Shown here: positions 16,099-26,079 of the stretch, piece after piece
Layout: the number at the start of each line of letters is the position of its first letter
Position numbering within the stretch: position 1 is the first letter of the stretch
Source: Roseivivax isoporae LMG 25204
GTDB taxonomy: Bacteria > Pseudomonadota > Alphaproteobacteria > Rhodobacterales > Rhodobacteraceae
Direction: 5' to 3'
Length of the DNA: 64,000 nt
Assembly (NCBI RefSeq): GCF_000521865.1
Contig: NZ_JAME01000016.1
Location: 41,087 to 105,086 of the forward strand
Made by a program: the position numbers and the translations under genes
The notes under the pieces: generated by a model
What the model saw: only the letters and a program-made list of their open reading frames with translations
What the model was told of the DNA's origin: nothing
Databases searched by the model: none

Positions 16099-16943
16099 GC
16101 GAGGACCGCCTCGCGCGTTGCGGCGTCGACGTCCGGACGGCGGCCGAACCAGCGCTCGAACCCCGGCACAGCCTGGTGCAGCAGCATGCCGAGCCCGTCC
16201 ACCGTGCGGCAGCCCTGCGCGGCCGCGACGCGCAGGAGCCGCGTCTCGAGCGGCGCGTAGACGAGATCGGTCACGAGCGTGCCCGCGCGCAGTCCGTCCA
16301 GCGGCACGCGCAGTTCGGGCTTGCCGACCATGCCGAGCGAGGTCGTGTTGACCACCGTCGCCGCGCCGTCGAAGGCGTTGCCGGCCTGCAGCCAGTCCAC
16401 GACCCGGACCCGGTGGCCGAATGCCTCGCGCAACGTTTCGGCGCGCAGGCGCGTGCGGTTCGTCAGGACGATCTCGGGAACGCCGGCATCGAGAAGCGAG
16501 GCGATCACCGCACGCGCCGCGCCGCCTGCGCCCAGCACCACGGCCGGGCCGTCCGCCGCCGACCAGTCCGGCACTTCCTGCCGGATGTTGGCAAGAAAGC
16601 CGTACCCGTCGGTGTTGTCGCCGTGGATGCGCCCGTCGCTGCGGAAGATCAGCGTGTTCACCGCGCCGATCAGCGTCGCGCGGTCGGTGACCTGGTCCAC
16701 GACCTCCATCACCTTTTCCTTGTAGGGGACGGTCACGTTCGCCCCGACGAAGCCCATGGACGGCATCAGGCGCACGACGTCGAGCAGTTTGTCCGCCGGC
16801 ACGTCGAGCGGAACGTAATGTCCCGGCAGACCGTATCGGCGCAGCCAGTGCCCGTGCAGGCGCGGCGAGCGCGAATGCGCGATGGGCGAGCCGATCACGC
16901 CGGCCAGCGGAATGCGGGGCAGGGGTGCACTGGCATCGCTCAT
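16095..16943 (-). CDS. aroE: Shikimate dehydrogenase (NADP+)
   Basis: A 282-residue AroE. It has the substrate-binding 'SRSPRLHGHWLRRYG', the catalytic lysine in 'NVTVPYKEKV' and the Rossmann loop 'GAGGAARAV'. It reduces 3-dehydroshikimate to shikimate in aromatic amino acid synthesis. The start overlaps the maf stop by four bases and the stop overlaps coaE. Confidence 0.95.
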   Translation of the reverse strand: MSDASAPLPRIPLAGVIGSPIAHSRSPRLHGHWLRRYGLPGHYVPLDVPADKLLDVVRLMPSMGFVGANVTVPYKEKVMEVVDQVTDRATLIGAVNTLIFRSDGRIHGDNTDGYGFLANIRQEVPDWSAADGPAVVLGAGGAARAVIASLLDAGVPEIVLTNRTRLRAETLREAFGHRVRVVDWLQAGNAFDGAATVVNTTSLGMVGKPELRVPLDGLRAGTLVTDLVYAPLETRLLRVAAAQGCRTVDGLGMLLHQAVPGFERWFGRRPDVDAATREAVLA

Positions 16944-17539
16944 GAGGGCAGCACACCGCGCAGCGTCAGGTGGTTCAGGAGTTCCATGAGAGGCAGGCCC
17001 ATGATGGTGAAATGATCGCCCTCGACCCGCGAGAAGAGGCGCACGCCTTCCTCCTCGATCCGGTAGGCGCCGACCGAGCTTTGCACCTCGGGCCAGTTCC
17101 GGTCGAGATAGGCCTCGAGGAATGCGTCCGAGAAATCGCGCATGTACAGGCGCGCGACACCCACGTGCCGCCAGACCGGCGCCGCGTCCTCATAGAGCAC
17201 CGCCGCCGACAGGAGCTGGTGGTGCGTGTTGCGCAGCCTGCGCAGCTGGTCGGCGGCCTCGGCGCGGCTTTCGGGCTTTGCGAGGATGTCACCGTCGATG
17301 GCGAGGACCTGATCGCAGCCGAGGACCAGGTCATGCGGCGCCGCGGCCGCGACCTTGCGCGCCTTCGTCTCGGCCAGGGCGTCGGCGACGTCACGCGGCG
17401 GCGCGGATTCGGCCCGAAGCGCCGCGCGCACCGAATCCTCGTCGACCCGGGCGGGCCGCACGCTGTGCGGAACGCCTGCGCGGCGCAGCATCTCGGACCG
17501 GATGGTCGAGCCCGAGGCCAGCACGATCGCTTTTGTCAT
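16940..17539 (-). CDS. maf: Maf family nucleoside-triphosphate pyrophosphatase
   Basis: A 199-residue Maf/YceF-type protein with the N-terminal '[17 protein letters not shown]' and the central '[19 protein letters not shown]' signatures. Family members hydrolyse non-canonical or methylated nucleotides, so a house-cleaning role is likely; the preferred base cannot be told here. It is the first gene of the minus-strand operon, reading away from the proposed origin. Its start region also contains an 8-of-9 DnaA-box-like sequence (17539-17547). Confidence 0.9.
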   Translation of the reverse strand: MTKAIVLASGSTIRSEMLRRAGVPHSVRPARVDEDSVRAALRAESAPPRDVADALAETKARKVAAAAPHDLVLGCDQVLAIDGDILAKPESRAEAADQLRRLRNTHHQLLSAAVLYEDAAPVWRHVGVARLYMRDFSDAFLEAYLDRNWPEVQSSVGAYRIEEEGVRLFSRVEGDHFTIMGLPLMELLNHLTLRGVLPS

Positions 17540-17965
17540 GTGGACAAACCGGAAGACAACAGGGGGAAGAGGTCAGGGGCGGTTCTGGGGAAAAACGCGT
17601 CTCATTGCAAGCGACGCCGCTTTCGTCCCCTTCCGTCCCTGCCGCGAGGCGGGTTGTGCCGCCGGTGGACGGGATGGATCCGCGACTGTTCACGGACGCC
17701 GCGACGCGGCACAATCCCGGACTTTTCCACCGCCTGTCCAGTTTCACTTATCTCCACAAGTATCTGATTTTGAAATTTTATTTTCCTTATCACCGACCTG
17801 GTCCAAGAATCCGTCCCGGATTTTATCCACAGGTCCCGTACTTGTGCATGAATCCTGTAGGGATGAAGGATCCACAGGATCCGGGCGACCTACAAAACCC
17901 AACTACCTTTCTTTTCTTTCTGGTTATGGAGAAGAAAGGGTCCGTGGCGCCGCGGACCTGTCCGA
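17540..17965. other. Candidate chromosomal replication origin (oriC)
   Basis: A gap of about 430 bp before the rho promoter, lower in GC than anything around it; 17745-17795 is especially AT-rich and could be the unwinding element. It holds one perfect DnaA box, TTATCCACA (17823-17831). There is an 8/9 match on the opposite strand (TGTGCATGA, 17843-17851), another at 17539-17547, and weaker ones (GGATCCACA at 17868; TTTTCCACC near 17723). GAATC sites for CcrM methylation occur near 17808 and 17850. Genes read away on both sides, and parA, parB and parS lie within 7 kb. In many alphaproteobacteria the origin sits beside rho, hemE and mnmE. Origin function is inferred. Confidence 0.6.
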
Positions 17966-17994
17966 TTGACTCCACGCGCCGGGCTTTCTATATC
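17966..17994 (+). promoter_or_regulatory. Probable sigma-70 promoter of rho
   Basis: TTGACT (17966-17971) and TATATC (17989-17994) are separated by 17 bp, one of the best promoter matches in the window. Transcription would begin near 18001, leaving a leader of about 100 nt before the rho ATG. A long leader fits the autoregulation of rho known in other bacteria. The TTGACT also contains a GACTC CcrM site. Confidence 0.62.
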
Positions 17995-18099
17995 GCTCGT
18001 CACGCGGTCCCGTCCGGGAACCCGCGTTTCTCCGTAGAACGATACACGTCATTCCGAGCTAGAGGCTGCGTTCCGGTTTTCCGGTCGCGGGAAAGCGCC

Positions 18100-19371
18100 A
18101 TGAACCTTGAGAAACTCAACCTGTCCGACCTGAAGGCGCAGAGCCCCAAGGCGCTCCTGGCGCTGGCCGAGGAGCTCGAGATCGAGAACGCCTCGACGAT
18201 GCGGAAGGGCGAGATGATGTTCCAGATCCTGCGCGAGCGCGCGGACGAGGGCTGGGACATCTACGGTGACGGGGTTCTGGAGGTCCTGCAGGACGGCTTC
18301 GGCTTTCTGCGGTCGCCCGAGGCGAACTACCTGCCGGGCCCGGACGACATCTATGTCTCGCCGGACATGATCCGGAAGTTCTCGCTGCGGACCGGCGACA
18401 CCGTCGAAGGCCAGATCAAGGCACCGGAGGAGACCGAGCGCTACTTCGCGCTGCTCGACGTCACGCAGATCAACTTCGAGGATCCCGAGCGCGCGCGCCA
18501 CAAGATCGCCTTCGACAACCTGACGCCGCTCTATCCCGACGAGCGCCTGAAGATGGAGATCGAGGATCCGACGATCAAGGACCGCTCGGCCCGCATCATC
18601 GACCTCGTCGCGCCCATCGGGAAGGGGCAGCGGTCGCTGATCGTGGCGCCGCCGCGGACCGGCAAGACCGTTCTGCTGCAGAACATCGCGAGCTCGATCG
18701 AGCGCAACCACCCCGAATGCTACCTGATCGTCCTGCTGATCGACGAACGGCCGGAAGAGGTCACCGACATGCAGCGGAGCGTGAAGGGCGAGGTCATATC
18801 TTCGACCTTCGACGAACCGGCGACGCGCCACGTGGCGGTCAGCGAGATGGTCATCGAGAAGGCCAAGCGTCTCGTGGAACACAAGCGAGATGTGGTTATC
18901 CTGCTCGATTCGATCACAAGACTTGGTAGAGCGTTCAACACCGTGGTGCCGTCCTCGGGCAAGGTCCTGACCGGTGGCGTCGACGCCAACGCCCTGCAGC
19001 GTCCGAAGCGGTTCTTCGGTGCGGCCCGGAACATCGAGGAAGGCGGAAGCCTGACCATCATCGCGACGGCGCTGATCGACACCGGCAGCCGGATGGACGA
19101 GGTGATCTTCGAGGAGTTCAAGGGGACCGGCAACTCCGAGATCGTGCTCGACCGCAAGGTGGCGGACAAGCGCGTGTTCCCGGCCATGGACATCCTCAAG
19201 TCCGGCACCCGGAAGGAAGAACTGCTGGTCGACAAGGGCGACCTGCAGAAGACCTTTGTGCTGCGGCGGATCCTGAACCCGATGGGAACGACGGACGCGA
19301 TCGAATTCCTGCTGTCGAAGCTGAAGCAGACGAAGTCGAACGCGGAATTCTTCGACTCGATGAACACCTGA
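18100..19371 (+). CDS. rho: Transcription termination factor Rho
   Basis: A 423-residue hexameric RNA helicase. The N-terminal Rho-N and cold-shock-like RNA-binding domains (about residues 1-125, with '[20 protein letters not shown]') are followed by the ATPase domain with Walker A APPRTGKT at 183-190 and '[16 protein letters not shown]' as the Walker B/R-loop area. The ATG at 18100 begins the canonical '[12 protein letters not shown]' N terminus. The open frame continues upstream through the origin region, but that part is not coding. mnmE follows after 22 bp. Confidence 0.97.
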   Translation: MNLEKLNLSDLKAQSPKALLALAEELEIENASTMRKGEMMFQILRERADEGWDIYGDGVLEVLQDGFGFLRSPEANYLPGPDDIYVSPDMIRKFSLRTGDTVEGQIKAPEETERYFALLDVTQINFEDPERARHKIAFDNLTPLYPDERLKMEIEDPTIKDRSARIIDLVAPIGKGQRSLIVAPPRTGKTVLLQNIASSIERNHPECYLIVLLIDERPEEVTDMQRSVKGEVISSTFDEPATRHVAVSEMVIEKAKRLVEHKRDVVILLDSITRLGRAFNTVVPSSGKVLTGGVDANALQRPKRFFGAARNIEEGGSLTIIATALIDTGSRMDEVIFEEFKGTGNSEIVLDRKVADKRVFPAMDILKSGTRKEELLVDKGDLQKTFVLRRILNPMGTTDAIEFLLSKLKQTKSNAEFFDSMNT

Positions 19372-19393
19372 CCGCGCGGGGGCGCGGAGTGCC

Positions 19394-20671
19394 ATGGACA
19401 CGATCTTTGCGTTGGCTTCGGCCGCCGGAAAGGCGGGCGTCGCCGTGGTCCGTCTGTCCGGACCGCGATCGTGGGACTCCGTCCGCGCGCTGAGCGGAAC
19501 CGTTCCCGAACCCCGCCGCGCCAGCCTGCGACGGCTGATCGCTGCCGACGGGACGTTCCTCGACTCGGCGCTTGTCCTGACGTTTCCCGAGGGGCAGAGC
19601 TTTACCGGGGAGGAAAGTGCCGAGCTGCACCTGCACGGGTCGGTTGCCATCGTTCAGGCGGTCCTGCGCGAGCTCTTGAGCCATGACGGCGTGCGCCATG
19701 CCGAACCGGGCGAATTCACCCGGCGTGCGCTCGAGAACGGACGCATGGACCTCGCCCAGGTCGAGGCGCTGGCCGACCTCATCGAATCCGAAACCGAGGC
19801 CCAGAGGCAGCAGGCGCTCCGTGTGTTCTCCGGTGCGCTCGGCGGCAAGGTCGAGACCTGGCGCACGCGGCTGGTGCGGGCGGCTGCGCTGCTCGAGGCG
19901 GTGATGGATTTCGCCGACGAAGAGGTGCCGGTCGACGTTTCGGGCGAGGTGGTTGAACTGATTGACCATGTTGCGACGGATCTCCGGCAGGAACTGCACG
20001 GATTTGGCAGCGCGGAACGCGTTCGGTCGGGATTCGAGGTCGCCATCGTCGGCGCGCCGAACGTCGGCAAGTCTACCTTGCTCAACGCAATCGCGGGCCG
20101 GCAAGCCGCGATCACGTCCGAGATCGCGGGCACGACCCGCGACGTGATCGAGGTGCGAATGGATCTGAGCGGGCTGGCGGTCACGCTGCTCGACACCGCG
20201 GGCTTGCGCGAAACCGGGGACGCCGTGGAACTCATCGGCGTGGCCCGGGCGCGCGAACGGGCGGCAGCGGCGGACGTGCGGGTGTTCCTCGGCGGCAGCG
20301 CGGATGGGGTGGAGAGCCGGGAAGGGGATCTGCACTACGGTGCGAAGGCCGACCTGACCGGAGACGAGACCGGGATTTCCGGCGTCACGGGGCAGGGGAT
20401 CGATCGCGTCCTGTCCGACCTGTCGCGAGTCCTGTCCGAACGGGCCTCGGCCGCAGGCCTCGTGACCCGCGAACGGCACCGCGCGGCCATGCAAGCTGGG
20501 CTCGAAGGACTGGACACCGCGCGGCTGGTGGTGCTGCAGGGACCTGACGAATATGATATCGCGGCCGAAGAGCTTCGGGCGGCGATTCGGAACCTGGATG
20601 CCTTGATCGGCCGTGTCGGTGTGGAAACGCTGCTCGACGAGATCTTCTCCAGCTTCTGCCTCGGAAAGTAG
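19394..20671 (+). CDS. mnmE: tRNA uridine-5-carboxymethylaminomethyl synthesis GTPase MnmE
   Basis: A 425-residue GTPase with an N-terminal tetrahydrofolate-binding domain, a helical domain and an inserted G domain. G1 is GAPNVGKS near residue 220, G2 is in 'SEIAGTTRD' and G3 is DTAG. The usual NKxD base-specificity motif reads AKAD, a mild deviation. The C terminus ends FCLGK, the conserved catalytic-cysteine tail. With MnmG it modifies the wobble uridine of certain tRNAs. Its stop lies three bases before the first parS site. Confidence 0.95.
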   Translation: MDTIFALASAAGKAGVAVVRLSGPRSWDSVRALSGTVPEPRRASLRRLIAADGTFLDSALVLTFPEGQSFTGEESAELHLHGSVAIVQAVLRELLSHDGVRHAEPGEFTRRALENGRMDLAQVEALADLIESETEAQRQQALRVFSGALGGKVETWRTRLVRAAALLEAVMDFADEEVPVDVSGEVVELIDHVATDLRQELHGFGSAERVRSGFEVAIVGAPNVGKSTLLNAIAGRQAAITSEIAGTTRDVIEVRMDLSGLAVTLLDTAGLRETGDAVELIGVARARERAAAADVRVFLGGSADGVESREGDLHYGAKADLTGDETGISGVTGQGIDRVLSDLSRVLSERASAAGLVTRERHRAAMQAGLEGLDTARLVVLQGPDEYDIAAEELRAAIRNLDALIGRVGVETLLDEIFSSFCLGK

Positions 20672-20674
20672 GAG

Positions 20675-20690
20675 TGTTTCACGTGAAACA
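20675..20690. other. parS centromere site 1 (perfect 16-bp palindrome)
   Basis: TGTTTCACGTGAAACA is the exact consensus parS bound by chromosomal ParB proteins. It lies 2.7 kb downstream of the proposed origin and 3.3 kb before parB. It straddles the translation start of mnmG: AGGAG ends just before it and the in-frame GTG at its centre is the likely start codon. Confidence 0.93.
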
Positions 20691-22551
20691 TCGCGACTTC
20701 GATGTCGTCGTGATCGGCGGCGGACATGCCGGGGCGGAGGCCGCCCATGCCGCGGCGCGCATGGGCGCGCAGACCGCGCTCGTGACCATGAGCGCGGACG
20801 GAATCGGCGTGATGTCCTGCAACCCTGCCATCGGGGGCCTTGGGAAAGGTCATCTCGTGCGCGAGATTGATGCGATGGACGGCGTGATGGGCCGCGTCGC
20901 GGATCGTGCGGGTATCCAGTTCCGCCTGCTCAATCGCCGCAAGGGTCCGGCAGTGCAGGGACCGCGCGCCCAGGCGGATCGCCGGATCTACCGTACGGAA
21001 ATGCGCGCGGAAATGGAACGCCAGCCGAATCTGTGGATCGTCGAAGGGGAGGTTGTGGACCTTCTGGTCGAAACCGGCACGATCCGCGGCGTCACCCTGG
21101 CGGACGGGGCGGTGCTGCGGTCCGCATCGGTTGTCCTGACCACGGGCACATTCCTGCGCGGGGTCATCCATATTGGCGACGAACGCCGATCCGGCGGGCG
21201 GATGGGTGACAAGGCTGCCGTCCGGCTGGCTGAGCGAATCGACAGCTTTGGCCTGCCGCTCGGCCGCCTGAAGACCGGAACACCGCCACGGCTCGACGGC
21301 AGGACCATCGACTGGTCCAGTCTGGACATGCAGCCGGGAGACGAGACCCCCGAGCTGTTCTCGTTCATGTCGCATGCGCCGACTGCCCGCCAGGTGTCCT
21401 GCGGGATCACGCATACGAACGCGCGGACGCACGAGATCATCCGCGAGAACCTGTCGCGATCGGCCATGTATGGCGGTCACATCGACGGGGTCGGGCCGCG
21501 CTATTGCCCGTCGATCGAGGACAAGGTCGTGCGGTTTGCCGAGAAGGACGCGCACCAGATCTTTCTCGAGCCGGAATCCCTCAGTGACGACGTCATCTAT
21601 CCGAACGGCATTTCGACCTCGCTGCCGCAGGACGTGCAGGAGGACTACGTACATTCCATCGCCGGCCTCGAGAATGCCCGTATCCTGCAGCCAGGCTATG
21701 CGATCGAGTACGATTACGTGGATCCTCGGGCGCTGGACCTTGATCTTTCGGTGCGGGCTTTCCCGGGTCTGTACCTTGCGGGCCAGATCAACGGCACGAC
21801 CGGGTACGAGGAAGCGGCAGCACAGGGTCTGGTTGCCGGTCTGAACGCGGCGGCACGGGCAAATGATCGGGAGCGTATCACCTTCAGCCGCAGCGACAGC
21901 TATATCGGCGTGATGATCGACGACCTGACGTCGCGTGGGGTTGCCGAGCCTTACCGGATGTTCACCTCGCGTGCCGAGTTCCGGCTGTCGCTCCGCGCGG
22001 ACAACGCGGATCAGCGCCTGACGGGCAAGGCCATCGCGCTCGGCTGTGTATCGGAGCAGCGCAAGGCGCAGTTCGACGCCAAGATGGAAGCGCTGGCGCA
22101 GGGCAGGGAACGGCTGTCCGCGCTCAGCATCACCGCGTCGCAGCTGAACGATGCCGGGCTGAACGTGGCGCGCGACGGCGCGCGGCGGAACGGGCTGCAG
22201 ATCCTTGCGCTGCCGGAGGCCGATTTCGAGCTGCTGCTTCCGCACGATCCGGAACTGGCAAAGGTTTCCACCGATATTCGGCGGCAGCTTGGCAACGACG
22301 CCATCTACGCCAACTACATCGACCGGCAGGCGCGGGACGTCGAAGCGCTGCGCCGTGAGGAAGCCGCGATCATCCCGGCGGAATTCGATTACGCGGACCT
22401 TCAGGGGCTCTCGCGGGAGTTGCAGCAGAAACTTGACCGTGCACGGCCGGCGAACATGGGCCAGGCGGCACGGGTCGACGGGATGACGCCTGCTGCGCTG
22501 ACCATCATCCTGTCCCGTCTGCAAAGGGAACAGCGGAAACGTCCCGCATGA
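20683..22551 (+). CDS. mnmG: tRNA uridine-5-carboxymethylaminomethyl modification enzyme MnmG (GidA)
   Basis: A FAD protein of 622 residues from the GTG at 20683, with the dinucleotide motif '[21 protein letters not shown]' in parts ([10 protein letters not shown] then [11 protein letters not shown]) and '[22 protein letters not shown]' ([12 protein letters not shown]). With MnmE it installs the carboxymethylaminomethyl group on wobble uridines. Two GTG starts compete. That at 20674 would encode MFHVKH from the parS site but has no separate ribosome site. That at 20683 has AGGAG eight bases upstream and is preferred. The stop overlaps the rsmG start (ATGA). Confidence 0.94.
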   Translation: MKHRDFDVVVIGGGHAGAEAAHAAARMGAQTALVTMSADGIGVMSCNPAIGGLGKGHLVREIDAMDGVMGRVADRAGIQFRLLNRRKGPAVQGPRAQADRRIYRTEMRAEMERQPNLWIVEGEVVDLLVETGTIRGVTLADGAVLRSASVVLTTGTFLRGVIHIGDERRSGGRMGDKAAVRLAERIDSFGLPLGRLKTGTPPRLDGRTIDWSSLDMQPGDETPELFSFMSHAPTARQVSCGITHTNARTHEIIRENLSRSAMYGGHIDGVGPRYCPSIEDKVVRFAEKDAHQIFLEPESLSDDVIYPNGISTSLPQDVQEDYVHSIAGLENARILQPGYAIEYDYVDPRALDLDLSVRAFPGLYLAGQINGTTGYEEAAAQGLVAGLNAAARANDRERITFSRSDSYIGVMIDDLTSRGVAEPYRMFTSRAEFRLSLRADNADQRLTGKAIALGCVSEQRKAQFDAKMEALAQGRERLSALSITASQLNDAGLNVARDGARRNGLQILALPEADFELLLPHDPELAKVSTDIRRQLGNDAIYANYIDRQARDVEALRREEAAIIPAEFDYADLQGLSRELQQKLDRARPANMGQAARVDGMTPAALTIILSRLQREQRKRPA

Positions 22552-23168
22552 CCGTCGCCGGCAGCGGTCCGTCGCTTCCCGATGTTTCACGTGAAACAAC
22601 AGAGCGGCTGGAGATCTACGAAACGCTCCTGCGGAAGTGGAATCCGCGGATCAATCTCGTGTCCCGGTCCACGCTTCCGGAAATTCGCACGCGCCACATC
22701 GCGGATTCTCTGCAGCTCCTGCCGCTGGCGGGGCAGCCAGCCCGTTGGAGCGATCTGGGGAGCGGTGGAGGCATGCCCGGGATCGTCTGCGCGATCGCCG
22801 GAGCGGAGCTGATGCCGGAAACGCGGTTCACCCTGGTCGAAGCGGACATCCGGAAGGCGACCTTCCTGCGCACCGTGCTGCGCGAAACCGGGGTGCGGGC
22901 AGAGGTGATCGCCGAACGGATCGAGCGCACGACGCCGCTGCAGGCTGACTGCCTTTCGGCCCGTGCACTGGCCGACCTCGGCGAACTGCTGACCTTCGCC
23001 ACCCTGCACCTCGTGCCCGCCGGAAAAGCCCTGTTCCCGAAGGGTGCCACCTGGGAAAAAGAGGTCGAGGCGGCGCGCGCGAGATGGAATTTCACCGCGA
23101 TTCCGCATAGAAGTATGACACACCCCGAGGCCGTCATCCTGGAAATTGGAGATGTTTCGCATGTCTGA
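22548..23168 (+). CDS. rsmG: 16S rRNA (guanine-527 N7)-methyltransferase RsmG (GidB)
   Basis: A 206-residue SAM-dependent methyltransferase with the nucleotide-binding loop '[14 protein letters not shown]' and the N-terminal '[13 protein letters not shown]' signature. It methylates G527 of 16S rRNA; loss gives low-level streptomycin resistance in several bacteria. Residues 12-17 (DVSRET) are encoded by the second parS palindrome. Its 3' end overlaps the parA start by eight bases. Confidence 0.95.
   Translation: MTVAGSGPSLPDVSRETTERLEIYETLLRKWNPRINLVSRSTLPEIRTRHIADSLQLLPLAGQPARWSDLGSGGGMPGIVCAIAGAELMPETRFTLVEADIRKATFLRTVLRETGVRAEVIAERIERTTPLQADCLSARALADLGELLTFATLHLVPAGKALFPKGATWEKEVEAARARWNFTAIPHRSMTHPEAVILEIGDVSHV
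22583..22598. other. parS centromere site 2 (perfect 16-bp palindrome)
   Basis: A second exact TGTTTCACGTGAAACA, 1.9 kb after the first, inside the coding sequence of rsmG (codons 12-17). Two perfect sites flanking mnmG and directly preceding parAB define the core centromere region. Confidence 0.93.
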
Positions 23169-23970
23169 TCCGACCCGTGCCAGCGGTCCCAAGATCATCG
23201 CGGTCGCGAACCAGAAGGGCGGCGTGGGCAAGACCACGACGACGATCAACCTCGGCGCCGCGCTGGCGGAGCAGGGGCTGAACGTGCTGATCGTCGATCT
23301 CGATCCGCAGGGGAACGCGTCGACGGGCCTCGGGATCGAGCCGGACGAGCGCGAATACACCACCTACGAGCTTCTGCTCGAGGACATCGACCTGTCGGAC
23401 GTGATCCGCCCGACCGAGGTGGGCGGCCTGTCGCTTGTACCGGCAACGGTGGATCTGAGTTCCGCCGACATCGAGCTTTATACCAACGAGCGGCGCAGCT
23501 TCCTGTTGCGAGGTGCGCTCCGGCAGGCGGCGATGGCCGGTTTCGGCTTCGACTACATCCTGATCGACTGCCCGCCGTCGCTGAACCTGCTGACCGTCAA
23601 CGCGATGGTCGCGGCCGATTCGGTGCTGGTCCCGCTGCAATCCGAGTTCTTCGCCCTTGAAGGGCTGTCGCAGCTCATGCTGACGATCCGCGAGGTCCGG
23701 ACCTCTGCCAATCCCGCGCTGCGAATCGAGGGCGTGGTGCTGACCATGTACGATGCGCGCAACAACCTGTCGCAGCAGGTCGAGGCGGATGCGCGCGCGA
23801 ATCTTGGTGACCTCGTGTTCAACGCCGTGATTCCGCGCAATGTCCGCGTCAGCGAGGCGCCATCCTTCGCGCTGCCGGTCCTGGCTTACGACACGACGTC
23901 GCGCGGGGCGCGGGCCTACAGGCAGCTGGCCGAAGAACTCCTGAAAAAGAACACCAAACTCGCGGCCTGA
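23161..23970 (+). CDS. parA: Chromosome partitioning ATPase ParA (Soj)
   Basis: A 269-residue deviant-Walker ATPase with KGGVGKTT at residues 19-26, the switch segment 'LIDCPPSLNLLT' and the ParA motif 'VPLQSEFFALEGLSQL'. It binds DNA non-specifically as an ATP dimer and moves ParB-parS complexes. The ATG at 23161 has GGAG nine bases upstream. An ATG at 23152 and a TTG at 23146 are also in frame but badly placed. It overlaps rsmG by eight bases and precedes parB by 16 bp. Confidence 0.96.
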   Translation: MSDPTRASGPKIIAVANQKGGVGKTTTTINLGAALAEQGLNVLIVDLDPQGNASTGLGIEPDEREYTTYELLLEDIDLSDVIRPTEVGGLSLVPATVDLSSADIELYTNERRSFLLRGALRQAAMAGFGFDYILIDCPPSLNLLTVNAMVAADSVLVPLQSEFFALEGLSQLMLTIREVRTSANPALRIEGVVLTMYDARNNLSQQVEADARANLGDLVFNAVIPRNVRVSEAPSFALPVLAYDTTSRGARAYRQLAEELLKKNTKLAA

Positions 23971-23986
23971 CCCGGAGGACGAGCAG

Positions 23987-24904
23987 ATGTCAGAGAAATC
24001 CCAGCCCCGTCGCGGCCTCGGCCGCGGCCTCTCCGCCCTCATGGCCGACGTGGAGCCGACCGTGTCCACCGAGGCGCGCGCGGAACGGGAACCCCGTCGG
24101 CCTGACCGGCTGATCCCGATCGAGAAGATCGCGCCGAATCCCGACCAGCCGCGCCGGACCTTCACGCAGGGGCAGCTCGACGAACTGGCCGAATCGATTC
24201 GGGCCAAGGGCGTGATCCAGCCGATCATCGTCCGGGCCAAACCGGGCGAGGAGGGGACCTACGAGATCGTCGCGGGCGAACGCCGGTGGCGCGCGGCGCA
24301 GATTGCCGGCCTGCACGAGATGCCGGTGCTCGTGCGCGAGTTCACCGATACCGAGGTTCTCGAGGTCGCGATCATCGAGAACATCCAGCGTGCCGACCTG
24401 AACGCCATCGAAGAGGCGGCGGGGTACCGTCAGCTCATGTACAAGTTCGGACACACGCAGGAAAAGCTTGCCGAAGCGCTCGGCAAGAGCCGGTCGCACA
24501 TCGCGAACCTGTTACGGCTTCTGAACCTGCCGGACGATGTGCAGACGCTCGTCACCGAGGGCGCGTTGAGCGCCGGCCATGCGCGGGCCCTGATCACCGC
24601 GCAGGATCCCTCGGCCCTGGCCCGAAAAGTCGTGCAGAAAAAGTTGTCCGTACGCGAAACCGAGCGGCTGGCGAAGTTCGGTGGCGAGGACCAGACGCAG
24701 GCGCGGCCGCAGCGTCCGAACGGGGCGGGATCGGCGGACAAGGATGCGGACACGCGGGCGCTCGAGGGCGACCTGTCCGCAGCGCTCGGCATGAAGGTCA
24801 CCGTGGACCACAAGCCGGGGCACGAGGCGGGCCGCGTCTCGATAGCCTACGACACGCTCGAGCAGCTTGATGCGCTCTGCGCGATCCTGAGCGCGGCGCG
24901 CTAG
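23987..24904 (+). CDS. parB: Chromosome partitioning protein ParB (Spo0J)
   Basis: A 305-residue ParB/Spo0J-family CTPase. The N-terminal ParA-interacting 'RRGLGRGLSALM' is followed by the ParB/Srx CTPase box with 'PNPDQPRR' and 'GERRWRAAQ', a helix-turn-helix around 'EKLAEALGKSRSHIANLLRL', and a C-terminal dimerisation domain. It loads at parS and slides as a clamp; two perfect targets lie just upstream. The stop overlaps the convergent hemW stop by four bases. Confidence 0.96.
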   Translation: MSEKSQPRRGLGRGLSALMADVEPTVSTEARAEREPRRPDRLIPIEKIAPNPDQPRRTFTQGQLDELAESIRAKGVIQPIIVRAKPGEEGTYEIVAGERRWRAAQIAGLHEMPVLVREFTDTEVLEVAIIENIQRADLNAIEEAAGYRQLMYKFGHTQEKLAEALGKSRSHIANLLRLLNLPDDVQTLVTEGALSAGHARALITAQDPSALARKVVQKKLSVRETERLAKFGGEDQTQARPQRPNGAGSADKDADTRALEGDLSAALGMKVTVDHKPGHEAGRVSIAYDTLEQLDALCAILSAAR

Positions 24905-26079
24905 AGGTCCAGATCGGACGCCAGATCCGCGATCACCTGATTCAGCACCATCCGCCCCTGGCGGGTGGCCGCAAGCCGGGATCCGTCCCGCGTGACGAGA
25001 CCGAGTTCCCGAAGCGACTCGATGCGCGCCTCTGGGGCGGCATTGGCGTCGAGTGCGTGCAGCCTGTCAACATCTAGACCTTCGGACAGTCGAAGACCCA
25101 TCATGAGGTATTCTGCGGCCTGATCCTGTGCCGTCAGGGCATCGTCGATCCTGTCGCCGTTGCCTGCCTCGGCCTGTTCCAGCCAAGCCCCAGGATTGCG
25201 CCACGCTGCGACCGCGCGCTTGGACCCGTTCGACGTCAGGCGCCCATGCGCCCCCGGACCGATGCCGGCATAGTCGCCGTAGCGCCAGTAGATCAGGTTG
25301 TGGCGGGATTCCCCGCCCGGCACCGCGTGGTTCGACACCTCGTAGGCGGGACGGCCCGCGGCATCGCACAGCTCCTGCGTCAGCTCGTACATGTCGGCCG
25401 ACAGGTCCTCGTCGGGCAGGCCGCGGAGCGTGCCCCGGCGCGCGCGGTCCCAGAAGGCGGTGCCGCGCTCGATGGTCAGCTGGTAAAGCGACAGGTGGTC
25501 GACCGCCATGGCGAGCGCCTCGGTCAGTTCCGCGCGCCAGTCGTCCAGCGTCTGCTCCTGTCGCGCGTAGATGAGGTCGAAGCTCACCCGGTCGAAGGCG
25601 TCGCGCGCGATGTCGAAGGCATGGCGGGCCTCGGCGGCGCCGTGGATCCGGCCAAGACGCCTCAGGTCTCGGTCGTTCAGCGCCTGGACGCCCAGGGAGA
25701 CGCGGTTGACGCCCGCCGCCGCGAAGGCGCGAAAGCGTCCCGCCTCCACCGAGCCTGGATTGGCTTCGAGCGTGATCTCGGCATCGGGCGCGAGATCCCA
25801 GGCGGCGCGCGCCGCGTCGAGGCAGCGCCGCACGGTGTCGGGCTCCATGAGGCTCGGTGTGCCGCCGCCGAAGAAGATGGTGTCGAGCCGCCGGGGTCCG
25901 GTGCGTTCCGCCACGCGGGCGATCTCTGCCTCGAGCGCGCGGGCCCAGCGGTCCTCGTCGATGTCGCGGACCACGTGGCTGTTGAAGTCGCAATAGGGGC
26001 ACTTGGCCGCGCAGAACGGCCAGTGCAGGTAGAGCCCGAACCCGCCCTCGGGCCTGTCGGGCCCGGCCGCGTCAGTCAA
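24901..26079 (-). CDS. hemW: HemW-like radical SAM heme chaperone
   Basis: A 392-residue radical-SAM protein with CAAKCPYC (C23, C27, C30) for the iron-sulfur cluster, and 'FFGGGTPSLM' and 'SLGVQALND' typical of the HemN/HemW family. The cysteine spacing and shorter N terminus fit HemW, a heme chaperone for respiratory enzymes, better than a true coproporphyrinogen dehydrogenase. The only possible start near the conserved N terminus is a TTG at 26079, which overlaps the rdgB stop by eight bases. It is the last gene of rph-rdgB-hemW. Confidence 0.9.
   Translation of the reverse strand: MTDAAGPDRPEGGFGLYLHWPFCAAKCPYCDFNSHVVRDIDEDRWARALEAEIARVAERTGPRRLDTIFFGGGTPSLMEPDTVRRCLDAARAAWDLAPDAEITLEANPGSVEAGRFRAFAAAGVNRVSLGVQALNDRDLRRLGRIHGAAEARHAFDIARDAFDRVSFDLIYARQEQTLDDWRAELTEALAMAVDHLSLYQLTIERGTAFWDRARRGTLRGLPDEDLSADMYELTQELCDAAGRPAYEVSNHAVPGGESRHNLIYWRYGDYAGIGPGAHGRLTSNGSKRAVAAWRNPGAWLEQAEAGNGDRIDDALTAQDQAAEYLMMGLRLSEGLDVDRLHALDANAAPEARIESLRELGLVTRDGSRLAATRQGRMVLNQVIADLASDLDL

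Noticed and set aside
17122..18099. N-terminal extension of rho through the origin region
   Set aside because: The frame is open by chance. The residues before [10 protein letters not shown] do not belong to Rho, and a good promoter lies inside it.
23153..23168. Third parS-like sequence at the parA start (TGTTTCGCATGTCTGA)
   Set aside because: Only the left half matches; the right half is not palindromic, so ParB binding is unlikely.
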